64,000 bases of DNA from Allobosea vaviloviae (GTDB lineage Bacteria; Pseudomonadota; Alphaproteobacteria; Rhizobiales; Beijerinckiaceae), in NCBI RefSeq assembly GCF_001298265.1, contig NZ_LGSZ01000025.1, forward strand, positions 124,001 through 188,000. Reading direction: 5' to 3'. Positions 37,418-45,585 of the stretch are shown here, one piece after another (position 1 is the stretch's first letter; each line of letters opens with the position of its first letter). The translations under genes and the position numbers were made by a program. A model generated the notes under the pieces. It ran no database searches and was not told the origin of the DNA. It was given only the letters and a program-made list of their open reading frames with translations.

Positions 37418-38509
37418 CTAGAAAGCGGCGGCATCTGCCCCCTCCAATCCCGGTTCCGTTCCTGTCGGTTCCGCCTCGCCCTCGTCGCCATAGCCGACCA
37501 GATGCAGCGGCTTGGCCTTGAGGCCGACCGTGCCGCACCAATGCACCAGCGCCTCGGCCTCCCCATGCGTGACCCAGATCTCGCCGGCGCCGGTTTCGCG
37601 GATCGTCGCCTGGAGATCGTCCCAGTCGGCATGGTCGGAGACGATCAGCGGCAGCTCGACGCCCTTCTGCCGGGCCCGCGCCCTGATCCGCATCCAGCCC
37701 GAGGCGAAGCTCGTCACCGGATCGGGAAATTTGCGGGCCCAGAGGTCCTGGATCGCGCTTGGCGGGCAAATCACGATCTCGCCGCCAAGGCTCTTGCGCT
37801 CGGCCGCGACGACCTTGCGAATATCGCCCAGCACGGCGCCTTCCGACAAATAGAACTCCGTCAGCTTCTCCATCGCGCCATGGACATGGATCGGCCGCTC
37901 GTAGCCGGCCTCGCGGATCAGGGCCATGACGCGCTGCGCCTTCCCCAGCGAATAGGCGCCGACGATATGGGTCCGCTCGGGAAAGACCCGCACCGATTCC
38001 AGCAGTTTTGCGACCTCGGCATGGGCACGCGGATGGCGGAACACCGGCAGGCCGAAGGTCGCCTCGGTGATGAAGATGTCGCATCGTACCGGCTCGAAAC
38101 CGGCGCAGGTCGGATCGCGCTCGCGCTTGTAGTCGCCGGAGACGACGATGCGCAGGCCCCCGGATTCGACGATGATCTGGGCCGAGCCGAGGACGTGCCC
38201 GGCCGGAACGAAGGTGAAATCGACCGGGCCGATCCGCACCGTCTCGCCCGGCACCGCCTGCTGCCGCTCGCCCGTGAAGCCCTCGCCATAGCGCAGCGCC
38301 ATGATCGCCAGCGTCTCGCGCGTCGCCAGCACGGCGCCATGGCCGGCGCGGGCATGGTCGGAATGGCCATGGGTGATCAGCGCCCGGTCCACCGGCCGGA
38401 CCGGGTCGATATAGATGTCGGCCGGCGGGCACCACAAACCGGCCGGCGTCGGAATCAGCAGTTCGGATGGGCGCATTGTCTTGAGCGGGCGCGGTCTGGC
38501 CAGTGTCAT
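37418..38509 (-). CDS. Ligase-associated DNA exonuclease (metallo-beta-lactamase/beta-CASP fold)
   Basis: A 363-residue MBL-fold nuclease with the metal motif 'LITHGHSDHARAG', 'PAGHVLGSAQI', 'VVSGDYKRERDPTCAGF', 'ITEATFG', 'VGAYSLGKAQRV' and the C-terminal 'VSDHADWDDL' with 'WVTHGEAEAL'. These match the exonuclease of the bacterial ligase-associated DNA damage response rather than RNase J or CPSF proteins. It is on the same strand as the ligase but separated from it by the opposed SGNH hydrolase gene. It diverges from the TPR-methyltransferase gene, with 23 bases between starts. Confidence 0.92.
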   Translation of the reverse strand: MTLARPRPLKTMRPSELLIPTPAGLWCPPADIYIDPVRPVDRALITHGHSDHARAGHGAVLATRETLAIMALRYGEGFTGERQQAVPGETVRIGPVDFTFVPAGHVLGSAQIIVESGGLRIVVSGDYKRERDPTCAGFEPVRCDIFITEATFGLPVFRHPRAHAEVAKLLESVRVFPERTHIVGAYSLGKAQRVMALIREAGYERPIHVHGAMEKLTEFYLSEGAVLGDIRKVVAAERKSLGGEIVICPPSAIQDLWARKFPDPVTSFASGWMRIRARARQKGVELPLIVSDHADWDDLQATIRETGAGEIWVTHGEAEALVHWCGTVGLKAKPLHLVGYGDEGEAEPTGTEPGLEGADAAAF

Positions 38510-38532
38510 ACTCCTCAGATAGACCGGCAGCC

Positions 38533-39492
38533 ATGATCGAAAAGGGCTCCACCGCGCATTCCGCCAGTTCCGGCGACCCGACGCTCGACCGACGCTATGC
38601 CTGGGCGGAAGCCGCGCTGAAGGAGGGCGATGCGCAGGCCTGCGTCGAGATCCTCGACCAGACGCTTGCCGAGGCCTATGGCTTCACTGCCGCCTGGCAC
38701 CTTTACGGGCTGGCGCAGGAGGCTCTCGGCCACAATGAGGAGGCCGCGACCGCCTGGCGATCCTGCCTCATGCTCGATCCCAACGATCATTTCGGGGCGC
38801 GGCTCGACCTCGCGCGGATCGGCGCGATGGCAGCCGAGGACGCCACCTCCGAGAATTTCTCCGGCACGCTGTTCGACGCCTATGCCGAACGCTTCGACAG
38901 CCATCTGACCCAAGCCCTGCACTACAACGCCCCCGCTTTGTTGCGGGCCGCGCTGGCCCGCATCCGCGACAACGCCGGCCTGCCCTTCCGGTTCGACGCC
39001 GTGTTCGATCTCGGCTGCGGCACCGGGCTGATGGGCGAGGCGATCCGCGCCGAGACCGGCTTCCTCGCCGGCTGCGATCTCTCGCCGCGCATGATCGAGC
39101 GGGCGCGGGTTAAGACCCGCGTGGACGGCGAGCCGCTTTACGACAAGCTGGCGGTGGCGGGGCTGACCGCCTTCCTGTCGAGCCGGCCAGACGCCAGCGC
39201 CGATCTCGTCGTGGCGGCGGATGTCTTCGTCTATCTCGGCGAGCTTGGCCCCAGCTTCGCCCAGAGCGCGCGTGTGCTGAAACGCGGCGGGCTGTTTGCC
39301 TTCACGGTGCAGAGCCATGATGGCGAGGGGGTCGTCGTCGGAGCGGATCGGCGGTTCGCGCATGGCGAGGGCTGGCTGCGTCAGAGGCTTCGGGAAGCGG
39401 GGCTTCGACCGGTACTGCTGGAGCCCGCCAGTACGCGGCAGGATCGTGGCGTGGCCGTCCCGGGGCTGCTGGTGGTGGCGGAGCGGGGCTGA
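38533..39492 (+). CDS. TPR-containing class I SAM methyltransferase
   Basis: A 319-residue protein. The N-terminal ~95 residues form two TPR-like helix pairs ('AWHLYGLAQEALGHNEEAA', 'SCLMLDPNDHFGARLDLARIG'). The C-terminal methyltransferase has SAM motif I 'VFDLGCGTGLMGEAI', 'GCDLSPRMIERAR', 'LVVAADVFVYLGEL' and a 'RVLKRGGLFAF' strand. The substrate is unknown; TPR fusions of this type suggest a protein target. ATG 38533 follows the divergent exonuclease start. Confidence 0.88.
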   Translation: MIEKGSTAHSASSGDPTLDRRYAWAEAALKEGDAQACVEILDQTLAEAYGFTAAWHLYGLAQEALGHNEEAATAWRSCLMLDPNDHFGARLDLARIGAMAAEDATSENFSGTLFDAYAERFDSHLTQALHYNAPALLRAALARIRDNAGLPFRFDAVFDLGCGTGLMGEAIRAETGFLAGCDLSPRMIERARVKTRVDGEPLYDKLAVAGLTAFLSSRPDASADLVVAADVFVYLGELGPSFAQSARVLKRGGLFAFTVQSHDGEGVVVGADRRFAHGEGWLRQRLREAGLRPVLLEPASTRQDRGVAVPGLLVVAERG

Positions 39493-39710
39493 GGACGCGT
39501 CCGTTGGTCAGGACGCGGGCGACACCTTCGGCAACCGCCTAACGGGAAGGTGATCGGCGGTCATGCCGACATCACGGCCCCGTTGGTGGACATCGAGGGC
39601 GCAATGGCTAGCTTATAGCCTGAGAATCCGGCTCGAGACCTGCCCTCAGGACGCGCATGACAAGCCAGTCCAGGGCCGCCGACATCACATCCATCGCGAA
39701 GGAAGAGACA

Positions 39711-40244
39711 ATGACCGCCAAGATCATCGTCACGGATCGCAGAGTGCTTCTCACTGGAGCGCTGGCCATCGGCGCTGCGGGATTGCTGCCCCGTTCGGTA
39801 ACGCCGGCCACCGCGCAGTCCTCCGCCAGCAATGGCTTTGCCCCGACCGAGACCATGGCTGGCGGCTCCAATAATTATGTCGCCAACGCGCCGCTGGTCC
39901 AAAATCTCGGGACCGGCTTCGTCGCGTCGGGCGTGGTCCGCAGGGCCGGCGACGGTAAGCCGCTGTCGAATATCCGGGTCCAGATCTGGGCCGCTACCGA
40001 GCGGGGCGGCGAGCGCGTGCCGAGCAACCGGGGAAGCGTCATGACCGGGCCGGATGGCAGCTATCGCCTCGACATCTCGCCGATCGTTCCCCAGTTCGGG
40101 CAGCCGCATATCCATATCGCCTATGACGATCCGGGCTTTGCAACGCTGTTCCTCCGCCCCGTGCTGAACAGCCGTCACGACAAGGCTCTCACGGCCGATT
40201 TCGTCCTCGCGCCTGCGGCAGGCAATGAGCCGCGACGGAGCTGA
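39711..40244 (+). CDS. Exported intradiol-dioxygenase-like protein lacking the tyrosine iron ligands
   Basis: A 177-residue protein with a Tat-like leader ('TDRRVLLTGALAIGAAGLL') and a beta-sandwich resembling the core of intradiol ring-cleavage dioxygenases: 'GVVRRAGDGKPLSNIRVQIW', 'VMTGPDGSYRLDI' and 'GQPHIHIAYDDPGF'. The His-x-His iron pair is kept, but the two Tyr ligands seen in protocatechuate dioxygenase (near 'GRYRH' and 'PYPW') have no counterpart here. Classical catechol cleavage is therefore doubtful. It overlaps the following ferric-reductase-like gene by 20 bases, suggesting a coupled redox function. ATG 39711 was chosen over 39657. Confidence 0.78.
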   Translation: MTAKIIVTDRRVLLTGALAIGAAGLLPRSVTPATAQSSASNGFAPTETMAGGSNNYVANAPLVQNLGTGFVASGVVRRAGDGKPLSNIRVQIWAATERGGERVPSNRGSVMTGPDGSYRLDISPIVPQFGQPHIHIAYDDPGFATLFLRPVLNSRHDKALTADFVLAPAAGNEPRRS

Positions 40245-40860
40245 CCGCCGCCGCATCGCAGCCTGGATCCTTGTCGCCGCCATTGCCTGCGTTCCGGTTC
40301 TTGCTGCCGCTGCAAGTCCGTTGCAACGTGGCCGGGAGCTGTTGTGGATCATCGGCGGCATGGCCGGCGTGCTGGCGCTCAGCCTGCTCTTCCTGCAACC
40401 GCTGCTGATGGCGGCGACGCCGCCTCTCATGCAGGTCCGAGCCGGTGTGACGTGGCATCGCCGGGGCGGCATCGCGATCGTCGCCATGGTCGCGGTGCAT
40501 ATCGGCGCGCTGTATCTTTACAGCCCCGAGGACATCACCGACGCCCTGCTGCTCGTCGCGCCGACGCCGTTTTCGCTCTATGGCGTAATCAGCCTGTGGT
40601 GCCTGGTGCTGACGGCTGCGCTTGCGGCGACTCGGCGCGTGCTCAAGATCGGCTATCGGCCCTGGCGCATCCTGCACAGCGTCCTGGCGGTCGCCGTGGT
40701 TGGCGCCAGCGCCATCCATGCCATCCAGATCGAAGGCGCGATGGAAGAGTACTCGAAGCTGGCGATCTGCATCGCCGCCTTGCTCGTCACCACCGTCGCC
40801 GCCGTCGAGGTCAATGTTCTGGCCCCGATGCGCCGCCGCACGGCCTTGCGTAAGGCATAG
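40225..40860 (+). CDS. Ferric-reductase-like transmembrane protein
   Basis: A 211-residue protein with about six membrane helices. Histidines placed to hold haem b occur in 'GVTWHRRGGIAIVAMVAVHI' and 'WRILHSVLAVAVVGASAIHA'. This is the ferric-reductase/YedZ-like membrane fold. No FAD or NAD domain follows, so electrons must come from or go to a partner; the overlapping exported gene upstream is the obvious candidate. The arrangement resembles a membrane haem protein serving a Tat-exported oxidoreductase, by analogy with MsrPQ. Confidence 0.83.
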   Translation: MSRDGADRRRIAAWILVAAIACVPVLAAAASPLQRGRELLWIIGGMAGVLALSLLFLQPLLMAATPPLMQVRAGVTWHRRGGIAIVAMVAVHIGALYLYSPEDITDALLLVAPTPFSLYGVISLWCLVLTAALAATRRVLKIGYRPWRILHSVLAVAVVGASAIHAIQIEGAMEEYSKLAICIAALLVTTVAAVEVNVLAPMRRRTALRKA

Positions 40861-40982
40861 AGCGTGGCGTGCGCGGCAACCGCGTCACGCACCACGGCAG
40901 CGCTGCAATCATGGGGCAGACCGAGCCAGGCTCCAGCCATTCCCCTTTCGTTCTCTCGCCATGCGCTCTATCTCTGGACAGC

Positions 40983-43481
40983 ATGGCTGTGCCCTCCCCG
41001 CTCCCGCCCGCCTTCGAGAACTGGTTCGCAAGCCGAGGCTGGAGCGCGCGGCCTCATCAGCTCGCCTTGCTCGACGCGGCCCGCGCCGGACGCTCGACCT
41101 TGCTGGTCGCTCCGACCGGTGCCGGCAAGACGCTCGCCGGCTTCCTGCCCTCGCTGGTCGAGCTCTCCGGGCGCCAGGCCGTGCCCGAAGCCAAGCGCGA
41201 GGGACTGCACACGCTCTACATCTCGCCGCTCAAGGCGCTCGCCGTCGACATCGCCCGCAATCTCGACGCGCCGATCCGCGAGATGGGCCTGGCCGTCACC
41301 GTCGAGACCCGCACCGGAGATACCTCGGCGGCCAAGCGCACGCGCCAGATCGCCCGCCCGCCCGACATCCTCCTGACCACGCCGGAACAGCTTGCGCTGC
41401 TGGTCTCGCATCGCGATGCCGCGCGCTTCTTTTCGAGCCTGCGCCGCATCGTGCTCGACGAGTTGCATGCGCTGGTGACCTCCAAGCGCGGTGACCTGCT
41501 CTCGCTCGATCTCGCACGCCTGCGCAGCCTGGCGCCACAGGTCAGCGCGGTCGGGCTGTCAGCGACGGTGCGCGAGCCGGCCGATCTGCAGCGCTTCCTC
41601 GGCGGGTCGGACACGCCGGCGGGCCTCGTCACCGTCACCGGCGGGGCCGCGGCCCGCATCGGCATCCTGCAGACGCAGACCCGTTTGCCGCTGGCGGGGC
41701 ATACCACCGGCCATGCGATGGGCGCGATCTATGAGGCCATCAAGGCGCACAAGCTGACGCTGGTTTTCGTCAACACGCGCATGCAGGCGGAATTTGCCTT
41801 CCAGGCGCTGTGGACCATCAACGACGACAGCCTGCCGATCGCGCTGCATCACGGTTCGCTCGATGTGGCGCAGCGCCGCAAGGTCGAGGCGGCGATGGCC
41901 GACGGCCGGCTCAAGGCGGTGGTCTGCACCGCGACGCTCGATCTCGGCATCGACTGGGGCGACGTCGATCTCGTCGTCAATATCGGCGCGCCCAAGGGTG
42001 CGAGTCGCCTGATGCAGCGCATCGGCCGCTCAAACCACCGCATGGACGAGCCCTCCCAGGCGCTGCTGGTGCCCTCCAACCGCTTCGAGCTGCTGGAGTG
42101 CCGGGCTGCGCTCGATGCCGTGGCCGAGGCCGCGCAGGACACGGCGGATGCCCGCATCGGGGCGCTCGACGTGCTGGCCCAGCATGTGCTCGGCGTCGCC
42201 TGCTCGGACGGGTTCGACGCCGGCGCGCTCTATGACGAGGTCTGCACCGCCTCGCCCTATGCCGGCCTGGAGCGGGCCGATTTCGACGCCGTGGTGAACT
42301 TCGTCGCGACGGGCGGCTATGCGCTGAAAAGCTATGAGCGTTTCGCCAAGCTGCGGCAGGACAAGGCCGGGCATTGGCGCGCCAGCAACGCCAGGATCAT
42401 CCAGCAATACCGGATGAATGTCGGCACCATCGTCGAATCGACCATGCTCAAGGTCCGGCTCGGGCGTGCGCGGGCCGGAAAGCCCGGCCAGCCCTCCCAG
42501 GTGACGCGCGGCGGGCGCGTTCTCGGCGAGGTCGAGGAGTATTTCGCGGAGACGATGACGCCCGGCGACACCTTCATCTTCGCCGGCGAGGTGCTGCGCT
42601 TCGAAGGCATCACTGGCAACGAGGCGGTCTGCTCGCGCGCGCCGCCCGGCACCGACCCGAAGATTCCCTCCTATGCCGGCGGCAAGTTCCCGCTCTCGAC
42701 CTTCCTGGCGGCGCGCGTGCGGGCGATGCTGGCGAGCCCGAAGGATTGGGACAGCCTGCCCGAGGAGGTCTCGTCCTGGCTGCATGCGCAGCGCCTGAAA
42801 TCGCGCCTGCCCCAGCCCGGCGAATTGCTGGTCGAGACCTTTCCGCGCGGCGGGCGCTTCTACCTCGTCGCCTACCCCTTCGAGGGCCGGCTTGCCCATC
42901 AGACACTCGGCATGCTGCTGACCCGGCGGCTGGAGCGGGCGAAGATGCGGCCGCTCGGCTTCGTCTGCAATGATTACGGCATGGCCTGTTGGGGGCTCGG
43001 CGACATGTCGGCGGCGATCGCGGGCGGGCGCTTGAGTCTCGACGACCTGTTTGCTCAGGACATGCTCGGCGACGATCTCGAGGAGTGGCTGGCGGAATCG
43101 GCGCTGATGAAGCGCACCTTCCGGCAATGCGCGGTGATCGCGGGGCTGATCGAGCGGCGCTTTCCCGGCCAGGAGAAGAACGGGCGGCAGGTCACGATGT
43201 CCACCGACCTGGTCTATGACGTGCTGCGCCGGCACGAGCCCGACCATGTGCTGCTCAAGGCCGCGCGTGCCGATGCGGCGACGGGCCTGCTCGACATTCG
43301 CCGGCTGGGTGAGATGCTGACACGAATCAGCGGCCGAATCATTCATCAGCCGCTCGACCATGTTTCGCCGCTCGGCGTCTCCGTCATGCTCGAGATCGGG
43401 CGCGAGGCTGTCTATGGCGAGGCGGCGGACGAAATCCTGGCGGAGGCGGAAGCGATGCTGATCGAGGAGGCGATGGCGTGA
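40983..43481 (+). CDS. Lhr-like DEXH helicase of the ligase-associated DNA damage response
   Basis: An 832-residue SF2 helicase. RecA1 (about 1-215): 'RPHQLALLDAARAG', Walker A 'LLVAPTGAGKTLAGF', 'YISPLKALAVDIARNL', the DEXH box 'IVLDELHAL' and 'GLSATV'. RecA2 (about 225-400): 'LVFVNTRMQAEF', 'ATLDLGIDWGDVD' and 'QRIGRSNHR'. A winged helix and the Lhr-core C-terminal domain follow. Order and length fit the ligase-associated helicase, shorter than E. coli Lhr. ATG 40983 ('MAVPSPLPPAFENWF') was preferred over 40869. The stop overlaps the pdeM start (GTGA). Confidence 0.93.
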   Translation: MAVPSPLPPAFENWFASRGWSARPHQLALLDAARAGRSTLLVAPTGAGKTLAGFLPSLVELSGRQAVPEAKREGLHTLYISPLKALAVDIARNLDAPIREMGLAVTVETRTGDTSAAKRTRQIARPPDILLTTPEQLALLVSHRDAARFFSSLRRIVLDELHALVTSKRGDLLSLDLARLRSLAPQVSAVGLSATVREPADLQRFLGGSDTPAGLVTVTGGAAARIGILQTQTRLPLAGHTTGHAMGAIYEAIKAHKLTLVFVNTRMQAEFAFQALWTINDDSLPIALHHGSLDVAQRRKVEAAMADGRLKAVVCTATLDLGIDWGDVDLVVNIGAPKGASRLMQRIGRSNHRMDEPSQALLVPSNRFELLECRAALDAVAEAAQDTADARIGALDVLAQHVLGVACSDGFDAGALYDEVCTASPYAGLERADFDAVVNFVATGGYALKSYERFAKLRQDKAGHWRASNARIIQQYRMNVGTIVESTMLKVRLGRARAGKPGQPSQVTRGGRVLGEVEEYFAETMTPGDTFIFAGEVLRFEGITGNEAVCSRAPPGTDPKIPSYAGGKFPLSTFLAARVRAMLASPKDWDSLPEEVSSWLHAQRLKSRLPQPGELLVETFPRGGRFYLVAYPFEGRLAHQTLGMLLTRRLERAKMRPLGFVCNDYGMACWGLGDMSAAIAGGRLSLDDLFAQDMLGDDLEEWLAESALMKRTFRQCAVIAGLIERRFPGQEKNGRQVTMSTDLVYDVLRRHEPDHVLLKAARADAATGLLDIRRLGEMLTRISGRIIHQPLDHVSPLGVSVMLEIGREAVYGEAADEILAEAEAMLIEEAMA

Positions 43482-44188
43482 ACGCGATGGCGGCAGCGGC
43501 AGGTGGGACGGCAAGCCCGGCCTTCATGCTGGGGCGGCTCGCGGTCGTGCCCGATCTCTCCGGCGCGCTCTGGCTGCCCGAGGAACGCACGCTGGTCGTC
43601 GCCGACCTGCATCTGGAGAAGGGCTCGGCCTATGCGGCGCGCGGCATCTTCCTGCCGCCCTATGATTCGACTGCCACGCTGGCGGCGCTGACGGCGGCGA
43701 TCCTGCGCCACGCCCCGCTGCGCGTCATCGCGCTCGGCGACAGCTTCCATGATCGCGAGGCGGAGGTGCGCATCAGCGCCGACAACCTCGCCGCGCTGTG
43801 CCTGCTGCAAACAGGCCGCGACTGGATCTGGGTGACCGGCAACCATGATCCGCAGATCAGCCGCGCCATGGGCGGCGAGAGCGCCGACACGATCGCCCTG
43901 TCCGGCGTCACGCTGCGCCACGAGCCGGACGCAAGCGAGGCCGGCTTCGAGATCGCCGGCCATCTCCATCCGGCGGCGAAGGTGCGGATGCGTGGGCGGG
44001 CTCTGCGGCGGCGCTGCTTTGCGCTGTCGTCGCGGCGCTGCGTCATGCCGGCCATGGGGGCCTATGCCGGCGGCCTGAACCTGCGCGACATCGCCTTCCG
44101 GCCGCTGCTGGACGAGAGCTTCAGCGCGCATCTGCTGGGGGATACCCGGTTGTTCCGCATCGACCCACGGCTGCTGCTGCCGGATTGA
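43478..44188 (+). CDS. pdeM: Ligase-associated DNA damage response phosphoesterase
   Basis: A 236-residue calcineurin-like metallophosphoesterase. The dinuclear metal site is complete: 'VVADLHLEKGSAYA', 'ALGDSFHD', 'VTGNHDPQIS' and 'EIAGHLHPAAKV'. The extended 'LEKGSAYAARG' after the first motif is typical of PdeM. It is coupled to the helicase gene by a 4-base overlap. GTG 43478 makes the overlap; ATG 43487 is an alternative start. Confidence 0.92.
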   Translation: MNAMAAAAGGTASPAFMLGRLAVVPDLSGALWLPEERTLVVADLHLEKGSAYAARGIFLPPYDSTATLAALTAAILRHAPLRVIALGDSFHDREAEVRISADNLAALCLLQTGRDWIWVTGNHDPQISRAMGGESADTIALSGVTLRHEPDASEAGFEIAGHLHPAAKVRMRGRALRRRCFALSSRRCVMPAMGAYAGGLNLRDIAFRPLLDESFSAHLLGDTRLFRIDPRLLLPD

Positions 44189-44377
44189 GCCCGGCTGGCC
44201 ACGCCATGGCACCGCCGCAGCTGCGACATGGCCGCCATCCCCATCTGTCTGACGCGCGGTCCATGAGATGGGTTGCGTCCGCGAAGGGCTTGTGGCATCA
44301 GGACGCCGCTTCGGAAACGACGCCACGCTGACTTTCGCCTCGCGGCGACCGACAACCGCCGTGGACGCTCAATTCCT

Positions 44378-44452
44378 GCTGCGGTAGCTCAGTGGTAGAG
44401 CACACCATTGGTAATGGTGAGGTCGAGAGTTCAATCCTCTCTCGCAGCACCA
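44378..44452 (+). tRNA. tRNA-Thr (anticodon GGT)
   Basis: A 75-base cloverleaf including an encoded CCA (44450-44452). Acceptor 'gctgcgg' pairs with 'tcgcagc'; the D arm is 'gctc...gagc'; anticodon stem 'cacca'/'tggtg' closes the loop 'ttggtaa', giving anticodon GGT for ACC/ACU; the T arm is 'gagag' 'ttcaatc' 'ctctc'. All stems pair with only one G-T in the acceptor. Confidence 0.97.
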
Positions 44453-44792
44453 GCCCATCTCCTTGATGTGGCTGAGAGTCTTGACGGAGCAGGGCTTCTG
44501 TCCATTCTGACGCGGCACCGTGCGCGGCGCATCAGACGGACGTCTGATGCTGCGGAAGCCATGCTCATTCATGCGTCGGGACGGCGGATTCTCCGCGCAT
44601 CTGGTCTTTGCCAGGCGCGTCGCCCATCGAAGTTGGTCGAAGCGAGATAGAAACCGCGCTCGGATTTGGCCTGCGGGATGTCAGCGCGACGCGCGGATGG
44701 CTACGTCGGTTCCGGCCCGTCCAACGCTCAAAGCGGCCTCAGACCGCGTGCCCGACGCCATCAGGGCCACGCGCCGACAGGCCGCGACAGCG
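44453..44792. other. Region downstream of tRNA-Thr, no gene seen
   Basis: 340 bases between the tRNA and the ABC ATPase gene. Open frames here lack domain features. The one clear element is a perfect inverted repeat, 'gcatcagac' 4 bases 'gtctgatgc' (44529-44550). No second copy of the tRNA 3' end and no integrase are visible. Confidence 0.5.
44529..44550. repeat. Perfect 9-bp inverted repeat
   Basis: 'gcatcagac' and 'gtctgatgc' flank 'ggac'. There is no T-run, so it is not a typical terminator. It could be an operator, a processing hairpin, or a remnant of an inserted element beside the tRNA. Confidence 0.6.
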
Positions 44793-45578
44793 TCAGTACT
44801 TGATCACGCCAAACCTCCGGAACGCGTCATGGATGCGGTCGGAATGGGTATTGAAGCTTGGATAATCGCCGAGATGGGCCGGGCGCGGACGCGGCAGTTC
44901 GATCGCGATCTCGTCGACGACGCGGCCCGGCGTCGGCGACATCACCAGCACGCGGTCGGAGAGGCCGATCGCCTCCTCGATCGAATGGGTGATGAAGACC
45001 ACCGTCTTGCCGGTCTCCAGCCAGAGCATTTCGAGGTCGTGGCGGATCTGGGTGCGGGTGATGGCGTCGAGCGCGCCGAAGGGCTCGTCCATCATCAGCA
45101 CGCTGGGGTCGTGGATCAGCGCGCGCGCGATCGAGACGCGCTGGCGCATGCCGCCCGAGAGCTGCTTGGGATAGCGGTCGGCGGCGTGGCTGATGCCGAG
45201 CTTGGCGAACAGCTCGAGCGCGCGCGCCCTCGCCGGCTCGAGCGGCAGGTGCCGGATTTCCGCCTGCAGCAGGACGTTCTCCAGCGCCGTCCTGAACTCG
45301 AGCAGGAGATGGTCCTGGAAGACGATGCCGATGTCGGTCAACGGCGAGGTCAGCGCCTTGCCGTCGACCAGAAGCTCGCCGGCAGTGACGGGGATGAGGC
45401 CGGCGGCCATGAGCATGAAGGTGCTCTTCCCGCAGCCCGAGGGGCCGATCAGGCTGACGAACTCGCCGCTCCTGATGTCGAGGTTCAGACCATCGACGGC
45501 GGTGAAGCCGCCGAAGGTCTTGACGATGCCGCGCCCCGTAATGGACGCGGCCGTGCCGGTGCCGGCAGCGACGATCAT
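44793..45578 (-). CDS. ABC transporter ATP-binding protein (nitrate/sulfonate/taurine type)
   Basis: A 261-residue ATPase with Walker A 'GPSGCGKSTFMLMAAGL', Q-loop 'VFQDHLLLEF', signature 'LSGGMRQRVSIARAL', Walker B 'VLMMDEPFGALD' and switch 'FITHSIEEA'. The class is SsuB/TauB/ThiZ-like and works with an NMT1-type binding protein. It is the last gene of a regulator-permease-binding protein-ATPase unit, 7 bases after the binding-protein stop. Confidence 0.92.
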   Translation of the reverse strand: MIVAAGTGTAASITGRGIVKTFGGFTAVDGLNLDIRSGEFVSLIGPSGCGKSTFMLMAAGLIPVTAGELLVDGKALTSPLTDIGIVFQDHLLLEFRTALENVLLQAEIRHLPLEPARARALELFAKLGISHAADRYPKQLSGGMRQRVSIARALIHDPSVLMMDEPFGALDAITRTQIRHDLEMLWLETGKTVVFITHSIEEAIGLSDRVLVMSPTPGRVVDEIAIELPRPRPAHLGDYPSFNTHSDRIHDAFRRFGVIKY

Positions 45579-45585
45579 GCCGTCC

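Noticed and set aside
44378-44452. Reading the tRNA as tRNA-Pro (anticodon TGG)
   Set aside because: With a 5-bp anticodon stem and a 7-base loop 'ttggtaa', positions 34-36 are GGT, which is threonine.
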